From Brevirhabdus pacifica (GTDB lineage Bacteria > Pseudomonadota > Alphaproteobacteria > Rhodobacterales > Rhodobacteraceae), in assembly GCF_002797755.1 (NCBI RefSeq), contig NZ_PGFI01000011.1, positions 1,054,001 to 1,118,000 on the forward strand: a stretch of 64,000 nt of DNA, in the 5' to 3' direction. Numbering within the stretch: position 1 is the stretch's first letter; each line of letters begins with the position of its first letter. The notes under the pieces were generated by a model. That model saw only the letters and a list, made by a program, of their open reading frames with translations, had not been told where the DNA came from and did not search any database. A program made the position numbers and the translations under genes. Below, piece by piece: positions 19,982-28,526 of this stretch.

Positions 19982-19996
19982 TGCTGCACAGCAGCA
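19982..19996. promoter_or_regulatory. Putative PhaR operator upstream of phaC
   Basis: A perfect inverted repeat TGCTGC-ACA-GCAGCA lies 22 bp upstream of the phaC start, within the phaZ-phaC divergent region. The same arrangement TGCTGC-N3-GCGGCA occurs twice upstream of phaP. It agrees with the CTGC-N3-GCAG sequence I recall as the PhaR site in Paracoccus denitrificans. PhaR is encoded downstream at 22651. Binding is inferred. Confidence 0.75.
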
Positions 19997-20017
19997 AGAT
20001 AGGAGCAACAGGACCTT

Positions 20018-21907
20018 ATGGCAACTGAAGAGCCCGCCGATCTACGCGACGTCGAGACGCTGAACGCCAACCTGGCCAAGGTCGAGGAGCTTTCGCAGCG
20101 CCTTGTCGCGGCCATGGCGGCGCGCAAGCCGTCGGACAAGGGGCTGGAGGGGCCGGGCCAGGACCTCTATGCCAAGGCGGCCTCTGCCTACATGTCCGAG
20201 ATGATGGCCAACCCGGCCCGGATCATCGAGCATCAGGTGGGTTACTGGGGAAAGGCGCTGAAGCATTTCGTCGAGGCCAACCACGCCCTTGCGTCCATGA
20301 CCCCCGGCGCCTTTCCCGGGGCGATCCCGGGGGCGGAGGCCGGTGCGGCGGGCCCCTCGGGCGCGCCTGCCGATCCCGGCCCCAAGGACCGGCGCTTTTC
20401 CAATCCCCTCTGGGATACCCACCCCTATTTCAACTTCATAAAGCAGCAATACCAGCTGAGCGCCGAGGCGATCGAGACCAGCGTGCGCGAGCTTGAGGTC
20501 GAGGGGCGCGACAAGCAGCGGCTGGAATTCTTTGCCCGCCAGATTATCGACATGATGTCGCCGGCCAACTTCCTGGCCACCAACCCCGAGGCGCTGGAGA
20601 AGGCCGTTGCCACCAACGGCCAGTCGCTGGTGCAGGGTCTTGAGAACCTTGTGCGCGATATCGAGGCCAACGACGGCGAGCTGCTGGTTTCGCTATCCGA
20701 CCGCGATGCCTTCACCGTGGGCGAGAACCTGGCGGCGACCGAAGGCTCGGTCGTCTACCGCAATTCCATGTTCGAGCTGATCCAGTATGCCCCCGCGACC
20801 GAGAAGGTGCGGGCGCGGCCTCTGATCCTGTTTCCGCCCTGGATCAACAAGTTCTACGTGCTGGACCTGAAGCCCCGCAACAGCCTGATCCGCTGGATCG
20901 TGGAGCAGGGCTACACGCTGTTCGTGGTCAGCTGGGTCAACCCTGATCCCAGCTATCGCGACGTGGGGCTGGAAACCTATGTCGAGGACGGGTTCCTGGA
21001 GGCGATCCGCGTCGTTCGCGAGATCACGGGCGAAGAGCAGGTCAACGCCACCGGCTACTGTATCGCGGGCACCACGCTGGCGCTGTCGCTGGCCTTGCTG
21101 AAGCAGCGCGGCGAGGCGCCCGTCGCCTCGGCCACCTTCTTCACCACGCTGACCGATTTCAGCGACAAGGGCGAGGTGGGGGTCTTTCTAACCGACGATT
21201 TCGTCGACGCGATCGAGCGCGAGGTCACCGAAAAGGGGATCCTGCAATCCTTCTTCATGTCGCGCACCTTCTCCTACCTGCGGTCCAACGACCTGATCTA
21301 CCAGCCCGCGATCCGCAGCTACATGCTGGGCGAGGCGCCGCCGGCCTTCGACCTGCTGTACTGGAACGGGGATTCGACCAACCTTCCGGCCCGGATGGCG
21401 GTGCAGTACCTGCGCGGCCTTTGCCAGGGTAACCGCTTTGCCGAGGGCGGGTTCGACCTGGCGGGTACATCGCTGGCGCTGGGGGACGTGGACCTGCCGG
21501 TCTTCGCCGTTGCCTGCGAGACGGACCATATCGCGGCTTGGCCCTCGTCCTATGTAGGTGTCGCGACGATGGGCAGCAAGGACAAGACATTCGTGCTGTC
21601 CCAGTCGGGCCATATCGCCGGCATCGTCAATCCGCCCAGCAAGAACAAGTACGGCCATTACACGGGCGATGCGCCCGGCGGGTCGCGCAAGGGGCGTGCA
21701 GGGCAGGGCGGTGGCCTTACCCCCGAGGAATGGAAGGCGGGCGCCGAGTTCCACGAAGGATCCTGGTGGGGCCGGTGGGAGGAATGGCTGCGCGCGCGGT
21801 CGGGCGACGAGGTGCCGGCACGCCAGCCAGGTTCGGCGGATTACCCGGTGCTTTGTCCCGCGCCCGGGACCTATGTTGTGGCCAAGCCCCGCAAGGAGGC
21901 CCCGTAG
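20018..21907 (+). CDS. phaC: Class I polyhydroxyalkanoate synthase
   Basis: A 629-residue polymerase of 3-hydroxyacyl-CoA, acting at the granule surface. The lipase-like box is GYCIAGTT with catalytic Cys348. The conserved N-terminal region DRRFSNPLWDTHPYFNFIKQ and the trunk ILFPPWINKFYVLDL, GYTLFVVSWVNPD are present; the catalytic Asp and His fall in VACETDHIAAW and SQSGHIAGIVNPP. The length is in the class I range (about 590-630); an extra N-terminal segment rich in Ala and Gly (PGAFPGAIPGAEAGAAGPSG) is seen at about residue 95. ATG 20018 is preceded by AGGAGC and ACAGGA. It is followed by phaP and phaR on the same strand. Confidence 0.96.
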   Translation: MATEEPADLRDVETLNANLAKVEELSQRLVAAMAARKPSDKGLEGPGQDLYAKAASAYMSEMMANPARIIEHQVGYWGKALKHFVEANHALASMTPGAFPGAIPGAEAGAAGPSGAPADPGPKDRRFSNPLWDTHPYFNFIKQQYQLSAEAIETSVRELEVEGRDKQRLEFFARQIIDMMSPANFLATNPEALEKAVATNGQSLVQGLENLVRDIEANDGELLVSLSDRDAFTVGENLAATEGSVVYRNSMFELIQYAPATEKVRARPLILFPPWINKFYVLDLKPRNSLIRWIVEQGYTLFVVSWVNPDPSYRDVGLETYVEDGFLEAIRVVREITGEEQVNATGYCIAGTTLALSLALLKQRGEAPVASATFFTTLTDFSDKGEVGVFLTDDFVDAIEREVTEKGILQSFFMSRTFSYLRSNDLIYQPAIRSYMLGEAPPAFDLLYWNGDSTNLPARMAVQYLRGLCQGNRFAEGGFDLAGTSLALGDVDLPVFAVACETDHIAAWPSSYVGVATMGSKDKTFVLSQSGHIAGIVNPPSKNKYGHYTGDAPGGSRKGRAGQGGGLTPEEWKAGAEFHEGSWWGRWEEWLRARSGDEVPARQPGSADYPVLCPAPGTYVVAKPRKEAP

Positions 21908-21934
21908 GGGCCGAAACCCTCATTCCGAAATTTT

Positions 21935-21949
21935 TGCTGCAGTGCGGCA
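21935..21949. promoter_or_regulatory. Putative PhaR operator 1 upstream of phaP
   Basis: The imperfect palindrome TGCTGC-AGT-GCGGCA lies 93 bp before the phaP start. It matches the sites at 19982 and 21964 in half-site sequence and 3-base spacing. Confidence 0.7.
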
Positions 21950-21963
21950 CAAAGATCTTGCAA

Positions 21964-21978
21964 TGCTGCGACGCGGCA
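21964..21978. promoter_or_regulatory. Putative PhaR operator 2 upstream of phaP
   Basis: TGCTGC-GAC-GCGGCA, centred 29 bp downstream of the first phaP site (nearly three helical turns), which would allow two PhaR dimers to bind the same face of the DNA. A possible -10-like TATATCCT follows at 21981. Confidence 0.7.
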
Positions 21979-22042
21979 TCTATATCCTTTTCACAGAATA
22001 GAGGGCCTTCCCCCACGAAGGCAGCTGAAAGGAAGTTTTCAA

Positions 22043-22495
22043 ATGGCTACCGCACAAGATTACACCAAAGCGTTCAACGACATGATGAGCGCCTTCCCGA
22101 TCGACACCTCGGCCTTCACCGAGGCTTTCCGCGCACAGGCCGAACTGGGCGAGCGTATGTCCAACGTCGCGCTGCAGGCTGCCGAGAAGTCCACCGAGAT
22201 CTCCTCGAACTGGACCAAGACCACCCTGTCGCGCATGGGCAATGTGACCCGCGTCAAGGAAGATCCCGCCGATTATTCCAAGGCGATGTCCGAGTTTGCC
22301 TCGGCTTCGGCCGAGACCGCGTCCGAGAACCTGGCCGCCTTCGCCGAAGTCGCCAAGAAGGTCCAGATGGACACGGTCGAGATCATGATGGCCGCCGGCA
22401 AGACCTTCTCGGAAGAGGTCAACACCGCGACCCGCAAGGCCACCGACCAGGCCGCTTCGGCTGCCAAGAAGCCGGTCAACGCGACCGCAAAGTAA
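22043..22495 (+). CDS. phaP: Phasin (PHA granule-associated protein)
   Basis: A 150-residue, wholly helical, low-cysteine protein: DYTKAFNDMMSAFPIDTSAF, then Ala/Glu/Lys-rich heptads (ALQAAEKSTEISSNWTKTTL, SEFASASAETASENLAAFAE) and an Ala/Lys-rich end. This is the common phasin family, coating PHA granules and controlling their size and number. AAAGGAAG precedes the ATG. Two palindromes matching PhaR sites lie upstream and a strong terminator lies downstream, so it is probably its own unit with high, PhaR-regulated expression. Confidence 0.94.
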   Translation: MATAQDYTKAFNDMMSAFPIDTSAFTEAFRAQAELGERMSNVALQAAEKSTEISSNWTKTTLSRMGNVTRVKEDPADYSKAMSEFASASAETASENLAAFAEVAKKVQMDTVEIMMAAGKTFSEEVNTATRKATDQAASAAKKPVNATAK

Positions 22496-22566
22496 GCGCG
22501 CCGCGCGGCCCCCGGGCCCGGCACGAAAGACTTCCGCCAAGACGCCTCCCTGTCGGCGCGGAACCC

Positions 22567-22597
22567 AAGGGCAGCCCCGCGGCTGCCCTTTCTTTTT
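22567..22597 (+). terminator. Intrinsic terminator after phaP
   Basis: A stem AAGGGCAGCC / GGCTGCCCTT (10 bp) with a four-base loop is followed by TCTTTTT. It lies 72 bp after the phaP stop and 54 bp before the phaR start. It is the clearest rho-independent terminator in the window and should separate phaP from phaR transcription. Confidence 0.9.
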
Positions 22598-22650
22598 CCG
22601 CCGCACTGAAATAGCATGGTTTCTGCGCTGCAAACCTTGGGAGGATGAAC

Positions 22651-23238
22651 GTGGCCGAGTCGGACAAGCCCCTGCTTATCAAGCGTTATGCGAGCCGTCG
22701 TCTCTACAACACCGAGACCAGCGACTACGTCACGCTTGAAGACATCGCCCGCTTCATCCGTGACGGGCGCGAGGTGAAGATCGTCGACCTGAAATCGGGC
22801 GACGACCTGACCCGCCAATATCTTCTTCAGATCATCGCCGAGCATGAAAGCCGCGGCGAAAGCGTGCTGCCGCTGGGCGTGCTGACCGATCTGGTCCGCA
22901 GCTACACGACGCAGGCCCAATCGGTCGTGCCCCAGTTCCTTGCCGTCAGCTTCGACATGCTGCGCGACAGCCAGTCGCGGATGATGGAGAACATGGGAAC
23001 GATCAATCCGCTGGCCTCGATCCCGGGGATGGAGGCGATGCAGGCGCAGCAGCGCGCCTTCCTCAAGGCCATGAGCGGCGGCTGGGCCGGTAGCACCATG
23101 CCCGGCGGCGAAACCGAGGCCGAGGCCGGCAAGGCCGGTGTCCAGGGCGCCCGCGCCGCGGGATCGGCCGACGACCTTGACGAGATCAAGAAGCAGCTGG
23201 CCGAATTGCAGTCCCGCCTGTCCCGTATGGGCAGCTGA
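22651..23238 (+). CDS. phaR: PHA synthesis repressor PhaR
   Basis: A 195-residue regulator. The N-terminal PhaR domain (KPLLIKRYASRRLYNTETSD, YVTLEDIARFIRDGREVKIV, DLKSGDDLTRQYLLQIIAEH) binds DNA; the following PHB-accumulation region (LVRSYTTQAQSVVPQFLAVS) binds polymer, releasing the DNA. A C-terminal coiled coil (DDLDEIKKQLAELQSRLSRM) probably oligomerises. GTG at 22651 is favoured because GGAGG at 22640-22644 is six bases away; the ATG at 22645 directly abuts the ribosome binding site. Proposed targets are the three palindromes at 19982, 21935 and 21964. Confidence 0.94.
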   Translation: MAESDKPLLIKRYASRRLYNTETSDYVTLEDIARFIRDGREVKIVDLKSGDDLTRQYLLQIIAEHESRGESVLPLGVLTDLVRSYTTQAQSVVPQFLAVSFDMLRDSQSRMMENMGTINPLASIPGMEAMQAQQRAFLKAMSGGWAGSTMPGGETEAEAGKAGVQGARAAGSADDLDEIKKQLAELQSRLSRMGS

Positions 23239-23740
23239 GGGCAGGGCCAGGCGCCCTCCAGGGCTGTTGCGCTACGGTCACATTTCGTCCTGTCAAAAGG
23301 GGCGCCCTGCGCGTCCCGAAGCCGCATGCCGCTGCGTCAGCGCCGACTTTTCGAGGGCGAACTCCGGGTCCCTGAAGACGTGATGCGGCGCGGGTCGTGA
23401 CGGGCCCGATCCATAGGCGAGCTGCTAACATTTTGCGCTATTTGCGGTTTTTGCCGCGGGCCGGTCGCACCGGCCCCGCGATTCCGTCCGCGCGGCCCCC
23501 TCGGGGGGCCCGCGCAAAGGGTTCCGGAAAACCGCGCGAAGATGGGCGAAAAACCGCCCCGGGAAAAATCGTGGAGGCCCTTGAATACGTGGGCCAAAAC
23601 GCCATTTTTTGATCAGTGCGAACAGCAGGCTTGCACGGAATCAAATTGGCGGCTAAGGGCCGGTAAATTACGGACCCGACCCCACCTTCACCCCATCTTC
23701 TGAACCCTTGCGTCGCTACGCCATATAAGGTTGCGCTCAC
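23239..23740 (+). ncRNA. Structured leader of the PLP decarboxylase gene; candidate speF-type element
   Basis: This 502-bp gap holds no convincing protein gene. It contains three hairpins in one orientation: 23455-23480 (CGCGGGCCGGT / ACCGGCCCCGCG, one bulge), 23490-23515 (GGCCCCC-TCG-GGGGGCC extended by CGC/GCG with a bulged C) and 23576-23595 (GGCCC / GGGCC with a 10-base loop), plus A-rich linkers such as GGCGAAAAACCGCC. A 71-codon open frame (23397-23612) runs across them and may be chance. In alphaproteobacteria a conserved RNA called speF is known upstream of ornithine decarboxylase genes; position, length and structure fit, but I cannot confirm the covariance model by eye. Confidence 0.5.
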
Positions 23741-24886
23741 ATGGATCTGTCTCATCCGATCTGCCTCGATCCTATCGACCATCTCCGGTCGGCCCAACCG
23801 GATCTTCCGGTTCTGTATTTCTGCCCCGAGGCCCTGCGGGCCACGGCACGGCGGTTTCTGGATACGTTCCCCGGCGTGGTGAGCTATGCCATCAAGTGCA
23901 ACGACCGCGACGAGGTGCTTGCCACCATCGCGGCCGAGGGCGTGCAGGTCTTTGACGTGGCCTCCCCCCCCGAGATGCGCGCAGTGCGCGCCGTCGCACC
24001 CCAGGCCGTGCTGCACTACAACAACCCGGTCCGCTCGCGCCTCGAGATTGCCGAGGCCGTGCGCCTGAACGTGCGCAGCTATTCGGTCGATTCCGTCTCG
24101 GAACTGGAAAAGCTGATCGAACTGGTCCCCGCCGAGGGCACCGAGATCGCCGTGCGCTTCAAGCTTCAGGTTGAGGGCGCAGCCTATGACTTCGGTGCCA
24201 AGTTCGGCGCCGAGCCCAAGATGGCCGTCGCCCTGCTGCGCCGCGTCGTCGAGGCCGGGTTCGAGCCTGCGATGACCTTCCACCCGGGCACCCAGTGCAC
24301 CGACCCCGAGGCTTGGCGCGAGTATATCTCGGTCGCGGCCCGCGTCGCCGAAGACGCCGGCGTCACCCTTGCCCGCCTGAACGTCGGCGGCGGCTTCCCG
24401 GCCGACCGTGGCACCGGCGAGCATGTGCCCCAGTTGGAGCAGACGATCGCCGTGATCGAGGATGCCGTGGCCACCAACTTCGCCACCGCCCCCGTCCTGG
24501 TCTGCGAGCCGGGTCGCGCCATGGTCGCCGAATCCTACGCGCTGGCCCTGCGCGTGAAGGCCATGCGCTCGGACGGTGCCGTCTTCCTGAACGACGGCAT
24601 CTACGGCACGCTGGCCGAGGCGCTGCTGCTGGGCACGCTGAAGCGGATCACCTACCTGGGCGCCGACGGCACCCCCCTGGTGGGCGAGCGGGTCAACCGC
24701 ACCGTCTTCGGCCCCACCTGCGACAGCGTCGACATGCTGCCAGGCGGGCTGGACGTGCCGGCCGACCTTGCCGAGGGCGACCACCTGCTGTTCCACGGGA
24801 CCGGCGCCTACACCGTGGTCACCGCCTGCCGCTTCAACGGCTACGGCGACCCCCAGAACGTGACCGTCGCCCAGCTTTACCGCTAG
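23741..24886 (+). CDS. Fold-III PLP decarboxylase (ornithine/lysine decarboxylase type)
   Basis: A 381-residue alanine-racemase-fold decarboxylase. The PLP lysine is Lys52 in VSYAIKCND, the phosphate-binding Gly loop is NVGGGFP, EPGR (residues 256-259) binds PLP, and GPTCDSVD (Cys327, Asp328) is the substrate-side motif shared with eukaryotic-type ornithine decarboxylase. Length matches short bacterial ornithine or lysine/ornithine decarboxylases. It should make putrescine (or cadaverine) in the cytoplasm. No clear ribosome binding site precedes the ATG. A 500-bp structured leader lies upstream, so polyamine-responsive control is likely by analogy. Confidence 0.92.
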   Translation: MDLSHPICLDPIDHLRSAQPDLPVLYFCPEALRATARRFLDTFPGVVSYAIKCNDRDEVLATIAAEGVQVFDVASPPEMRAVRAVAPQAVLHYNNPVRSRLEIAEAVRLNVRSYSVDSVSELEKLIELVPAEGTEIAVRFKLQVEGAAYDFGAKFGAEPKMAVALLRRVVEAGFEPAMTFHPGTQCTDPEAWREYISVAARVAEDAGVTLARLNVGGGFPADRGTGEHVPQLEQTIAVIEDAVATNFATAPVLVCEPGRAMVAESYALALRVKAMRSDGAVFLNDGIYGTLAEALLLGTLKRITYLGADGTPLVGERVNRTVFGPTCDSVDMLPGGLDVPADLAEGDHLLFHGTGAYTVVTACRFNGYGDPQNVTVAQLYR

Positions 24887-24956
24887 GCGGCTTCGCCTCT
24901 GGACAGTGCCGGTCCCGACGCTAGTGTCGCCCTGAAGACAAATCTCAGGGGGATCG

Positions 24957-27251
24957 ATGCGGAAATTCGGGACTAGCCAGTCGGTTCGACGGATCGAGGA
25001 CGTCCGGTTCCTGACGGGGACCGGACGTTATCTTGAGGACACCGCCCCGGCCGACACTCTGCACGCCGTCGTCTTCCGTTCGCCGGTGGCCCATGGCCGG
25101 ATCACCGCGCTCGATGTCTCGGCCGCCGAGGAGGCCCCGGGCGTCCACTTGGTGCTGACGGCCGAAAAGCTGGAAGCCGCCGGCGTCTGCCTGGCCATGA
25201 AATCCACCGTTCTTGAAAATCGCGACGGCACCCCCGGCGCGGCGCCCGAACGGCCCATCCTGGCCCGCGACCGCGTCCGCTTCGTGGGTGAGGCCGTGGC
25301 GGTGATCGTGGCCGACAGCGCCATTGCCGCCCGCGACGCGGCCGAGCTGGTCGAGTTCGATTACGAGGATCTGCCGGTCCATGTCACCCCGCGCCCCGGC
25401 GGCCCCGCCATCCACCCCGAGGCGCCCGACAACGTCGCCCTCGACTGGGGCTGGGGTGATGCCGAGGCGACCGACGCTGCCTTCGCAGCCGCCGCCCATA
25501 CCGTCAGCCTCGAGGTCGAGGACAACCGCATCATCTCGAACCCGATGGAGCCGCGCGGCTACTGGGCCGAGATGCGCGACGACCGGCTGCACGTCACCAT
25601 CAGCCACCAGAACGCCTGGGCGCCAAAGGAACGCATGGCCGAACTGCTGGGCATGCCGGCAGCCGACATCCACGTTACCATCCCCGACGTGGGCGGCGGT
25701 TTCGGCACCAAGGCCATGGATTACCCCGAGATGTATTGCGTGGCCCAGGCCGCGCGCATGCTGGACAGGCCGGTCCTCTTCATGGCCGACCGCACCGAGA
25801 CCATGCTGTCCGACAATGGCGGGCGGGACCTGGCGTCGAGCGTGGATCTGGCCTTCGATGCCGACCTGCGCATCACCGCCTACCGGGTCGAGACGATATT
25901 CAACCTCGGCGCCTACAACGGCCAGCACGCCCAGGCCATCCAGACCGAGCTGGCGCTCAAGGTGCTGACCGGCACCTACGACGTGCAGACGGTCTGGTTC
26001 GGGGCGCGGGCGGTCTACACCAACACCAACCAGGTGGACGCCTATCGCGGCGCGGGCCGGCCCGAGGCGATCTACGTGCTGGAACGCGCCATCGACAACG
26101 CCGCGCGCCAGCTCGGGGTGGATCCGTGGGAGCTGCGCCGCCGCAACTTCATCGCCGCCGACGCCTTCCCCTACACCTCGGCCACGGGCGAGATCTACGA
26201 CGTGGGCGATTTCCACGGGCTGCTGGACGAGGCCGCGATCCGCGCCGACCGGGCGGGGTTCGCCGAAAGGCGCGCGGCCTCCGAGGCGCGGGGCCTGCTG
26301 CGCGGCCAGGGGCTTTGCTATTACATCGAGGCTATCCTGGGCGATCCGACCGAGAACTCGGCCATCAGCTTTGATGCGGACGGCGGCGTGACTCTCTATG
26401 TCGGGACCATCTCGAACGGGCAGGGGCACGAGACGGTCTATCGCCAGATCTTGGAGCAATATTCGGGCATTCCCCATGACCGGGTGCGGGTGGTGCAGGG
26501 CGACAGCGACCGCATCGCATCGGGCGGCGGCACCGGCGGGTCGCGCTCGGTCACGACCCAGGGCACGGCGACCCGCGCCAATGTCGAGGCCATGGTCGAG
26601 GGGTTCGCCGGCTTCCTGCGCGAGCTGTGGGAGGTGGACGAGGTCCTTTTCGACGCGCAGGACCACCGCTTCCGCGCCCCCGGCACGAACCGCTCGGTCG
26701 ATATGATGGGGGCCGCGGGCCTCGCGCGGGAGGAGGGGCGCGACGAGCTGCTCCGCCACGATCACACGGCAACCCTACCGGGGCGCAGCTATCCCAACGG
26801 TGCCCATGTCTGCGAGGTCGAGATCGACCCCGAAACCGGGGTTGTCACCGTCGATCGCTACACGGTGGTGGACGACTTCGGCGTGCTGATGAACCCGATG
26901 CTGACCGAGGGGCAGATCCACGGCGGCGTGGCCCAGGGGATCGGCCAGGCCCTCAGCGAGCACGTGGTCCACGACGCCGACGGCCAGCTTCTGACCGCAA
27001 GCTTCATGGATTACGCCGTGCCCCGGGCCCGCGATCTGCCGATGATGGGATTTGCCCACCGGCCCGTGCCCTCGACCGCCAACCCGCTGGGCATGAAGGG
27101 CTGTGGTGAGGCGGGCACCGTCGGCGCGCTGGCGGCCGTGGCCAACGCGGTTCTGGACGCGGTCTGGGAACGCGGCGTGCGCCGGGTCGATATGCCCTTC
27201 ACTCCGCTGCGCACATGGTCGATGCTGAATGCGGATGCTGACAGGATTTAG
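24957..27251 (+). CDS. CoxL-like xanthine dehydrogenase family molybdenum-binding subunit
   Basis: A 764-residue large subunit of the xanthine dehydrogenase/CO dehydrogenase family. It shows RRIEDVRFLTGTGRYLED at the N-terminus, [14 protein letters not shown] (molybdopterin contact), [10 protein letters not shown] at residues 362-371, and GCGEAGTVGA near the end. The AYRGAGR loop marks form II CoxL-like proteins; true CO dehydrogenase (form I) has AYRCSFR. Substrate is unknown (aldehyde, purine or other heterocycle). No small [2Fe-2S] or FAD subunit gene is adjacent; it overlaps a DUF2235 gene instead. AGGGGGA precedes the ATG. Confidence 0.9.
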   Translation: MRKFGTSQSVRRIEDVRFLTGTGRYLEDTAPADTLHAVVFRSPVAHGRITALDVSAAEEAPGVHLVLTAEKLEAAGVCLAMKSTVLENRDGTPGAAPERPILARDRVRFVGEAVAVIVADSAIAARDAAELVEFDYEDLPVHVTPRPGGPAIHPEAPDNVALDWGWGDAEATDAAFAAAAHTVSLEVEDNRIISNPMEPRGYWAEMRDDRLHVTISHQNAWAPKERMAELLGMPAADIHVTIPDVGGGFGTKAMDYPEMYCVAQAARMLDRPVLFMADRTETMLSDNGGRDLASSVDLAFDADLRITAYRVETIFNLGAYNGQHAQAIQTELALKVLTGTYDVQTVWFGARAVYTNTNQVDAYRGAGRPEAIYVLERAIDNAARQLGVDPWELRRRNFIAADAFPYTSATGEIYDVGDFHGLLDEAAIRADRAGFAERRAASEARGLLRGQGLCYYIEAILGDPTENSAISFDADGGVTLYVGTISNGQGHETVYRQILEQYSGIPHDRVRVVQGDSDRIASGGGTGGSRSVTTQGTATRANVEAMVEGFAGFLRELWEVDEVLFDAQDHRFRAPGTNRSVDMMGAAGLAREEGRDELLRHDHTATLPGRSYPNGAHVCEVEIDPETGVVTVDRYTVVDDFGVLMNPMLTEGQIHGGVAQGIGQALSEHVVHDADGQLLTASFMDYAVPRARDLPMMGFAHRPVPSTANPLGMKGCGEAGTVGALAAVANAVLDAVWERGVRRVDMPFTPLRTWSMLNADADRI

Positions 27252-28398
27252 GGATTGGGCAGGAGGGTTCGTCGGCCGTCTCAAGGGGGATATCCTTGGC
27301 CGGCGCGAAACCGTCCGCACCGTGCGGGGGACCACCTCCGCGCGCCCGCGCAACCATGTCGTCATCCTCGACGGCACCATGTCCAGCCTTGACCCCGGGC
27401 TCGAGACCAACGCCGGCCTGACCTATCGCCTGCTGCGCGAGATGCCGGCCAGCGCGGGCCTGTCGCTGAAATATGAACCGGGCCTGCAATGGACCGGGCT
27501 GCGGCGGATCCGCGACATCATCGTCGGCGTCGGCTTCAACCGCCAGATCCGCCGCTCCTACGGGTTCATCGCCTCGCGCTACAGGCCGGGCGACCGGATC
27601 TACCTCTTCGGCTTCTCGCGCGGGGCCTACGCCGTGCGCTCACTGGCGGGCATGATCGACCGGATGGGGCTCTTGAAGGCCGAGCACGCGACCGAGCGGA
27701 TGATCCGCGAAGCCTATCGCCACTACCAGTCCGATCCCGACAGCCGGGCCGCGGGGATCTTCCGCCGCCGCTACTGCCACATCCACGCCCCGGTGCAGAT
27801 GGTCGGCGTCTGGGACACGGTGAAGTCGCTGGGCATCCGCCTGCCGGTGCTGTGGCGTGTGGCGCAGGCGCTCGACACCTCGCCCCACGAGTTCCACAAC
27901 CACCGATTGGGCCCCTCGATCCTGCACGGCTACCACGCGCTGGCACTCGACGAGACCCGGCTCGCCTTCGACCCGGTTCTATGGGACTGCCCCCCCGACT
28001 TCACCGGCCATGTGGAGCAGATGTGGTTTCGCGGCACCCACGGGGACATCGGCGGCCACCTGTCGGAGTTCTCGGCGGCCCGGCCCCTGTCGAACATCCC
28101 CCTGGTTTGGATGCTGGACAAGGCCGAGGCCTGCGGCCTCGAGCTGCCCGAGGGTTGGCGCGCGCGGTTTCCCCAGGATCCCTCGGCCAAGTCGGTGGGG
28201 ACCCTGCGCGGCTGGGGCAAGCTTTTCGTGATCCGCCGCCGCCGCCGGGTCGGCCGCGACCGCAGCGAGGCCGTCCACCCCAGTGTCGGCCGCCATCCGT
28301 TGCTGGGCGCAGGCCCGCGCACCTCCCCGCCCGCGGCCGAGGCGATGCCTGCCTCGATCGGCGAAAGCGCCCAAGGTGAGGCGCCGCACGGGCCCTGA
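27229..28398 (+). CDS. DUF2235 alpha/beta hydrolase (T6SS Tle1-like phospholipase domain)
   Basis: A 389-residue protein. HVVILDGTMSSLD starts the hydrolase fold; the elbow is YLFGFSRGAYAVRSL (GFSRG, Ser nucleophile), followed by GVWDTVKSLG, DETRLAFDP and MWFRGTHGDIGGHLSE (catalytic His region). DUF2235 is the catalytic domain of Tle1 phospholipase effectors but also occurs as stand-alone house enzymes in alphaproteobacteria. No VgrG, Hcp or immunity gene is nearby, so the latter is more likely. The start overlaps the CoxL-like gene by 23 bp. The C-terminal 50 residues are basic and low-complexity. Confidence 0.85.
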   Translation: MRMLTGFRDWAGGFVGRLKGDILGRRETVRTVRGTTSARPRNHVVILDGTMSSLDPGLETNAGLTYRLLREMPASAGLSLKYEPGLQWTGLRRIRDIIVGVGFNRQIRRSYGFIASRYRPGDRIYLFGFSRGAYAVRSLAGMIDRMGLLKAEHATERMIREAYRHYQSDPDSRAAGIFRRRYCHIHAPVQMVGVWDTVKSLGIRLPVLWRVAQALDTSPHEFHNHRLGPSILHGYHALALDETRLAFDPVLWDCPPDFTGHVEQMWFRGTHGDIGGHLSEFSAARPLSNIPLVWMLDKAEACGLELPEGWRARFPQDPSAKSVGTLRGWGKLFVIRRRRRVGRDRSEAVHPSVGRHPLLGAGPRTSPPAAEAMPASIGESAQGEAPHGP

Positions 28399-28402
28399 GC
28401 TG

Positions 28403-28437
28403 CTCCTCCGGCGGGGATATTTGGACGACAATGAAGG
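28403..28437 (+). repeat. Dispersed intergenic repeat, copy 1
   Basis: The sequence starting CCTCCGGCGGGGATATTT and continuing GGACGACAATGAAGG lies 5 bp after the DUF2235 stop. Copies occur at 28489 (inverted), 49256 and 51610 (inverted, degenerate). Copies 1 and 2 together form a long inverted repeat enclosing an AAGGGCG...CGCCCTT stem, which could act as a bidirectional terminator. Confidence 0.85.
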
Positions 28438-28488
28438 AAAAGGGCGCCCCCTGCCTGAAGCCGGGACGCCCTTGTTCAACGCATGGTT

Positions 28489-28520
28489 TTCATTGTCGGG
28501 GAAATATCCCCGCCGGAGGC
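28489..28520 (-). repeat. Dispersed intergenic repeat, copy 2 (inverted)
   Basis: On the minus strand this reads CCTCCGGCGGGGATATTT followed by CCCCGACAATGAA. It starts 6 bp after the metF stop on that strand, in the same relation to metF as copy 1 has to DUF2235. It is 25 of 32 or more positions like copy 1 by eye. Confidence 0.85.
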
Positions 28521-28526
28521 TCCGCC

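Noticed and set aside
23397-23612. 71-codon frame in the decarboxylase leader
   Set aside because: It crosses strong hairpins and has an Arg/Pro/Gly-biased product; treated as part of the leader RNA rather than a gene.
24945-26765. 606-codon minus-strand open frame over the CoxL-like gene
   Set aside because: Shadow frame; the plus-strand protein has a full set of family motifs.
27229-28398. DUF2235 protein as T6SS effector
   Set aside because: No VgrG, PAAR, Hcp, adaptor or immunity gene is adjacent.
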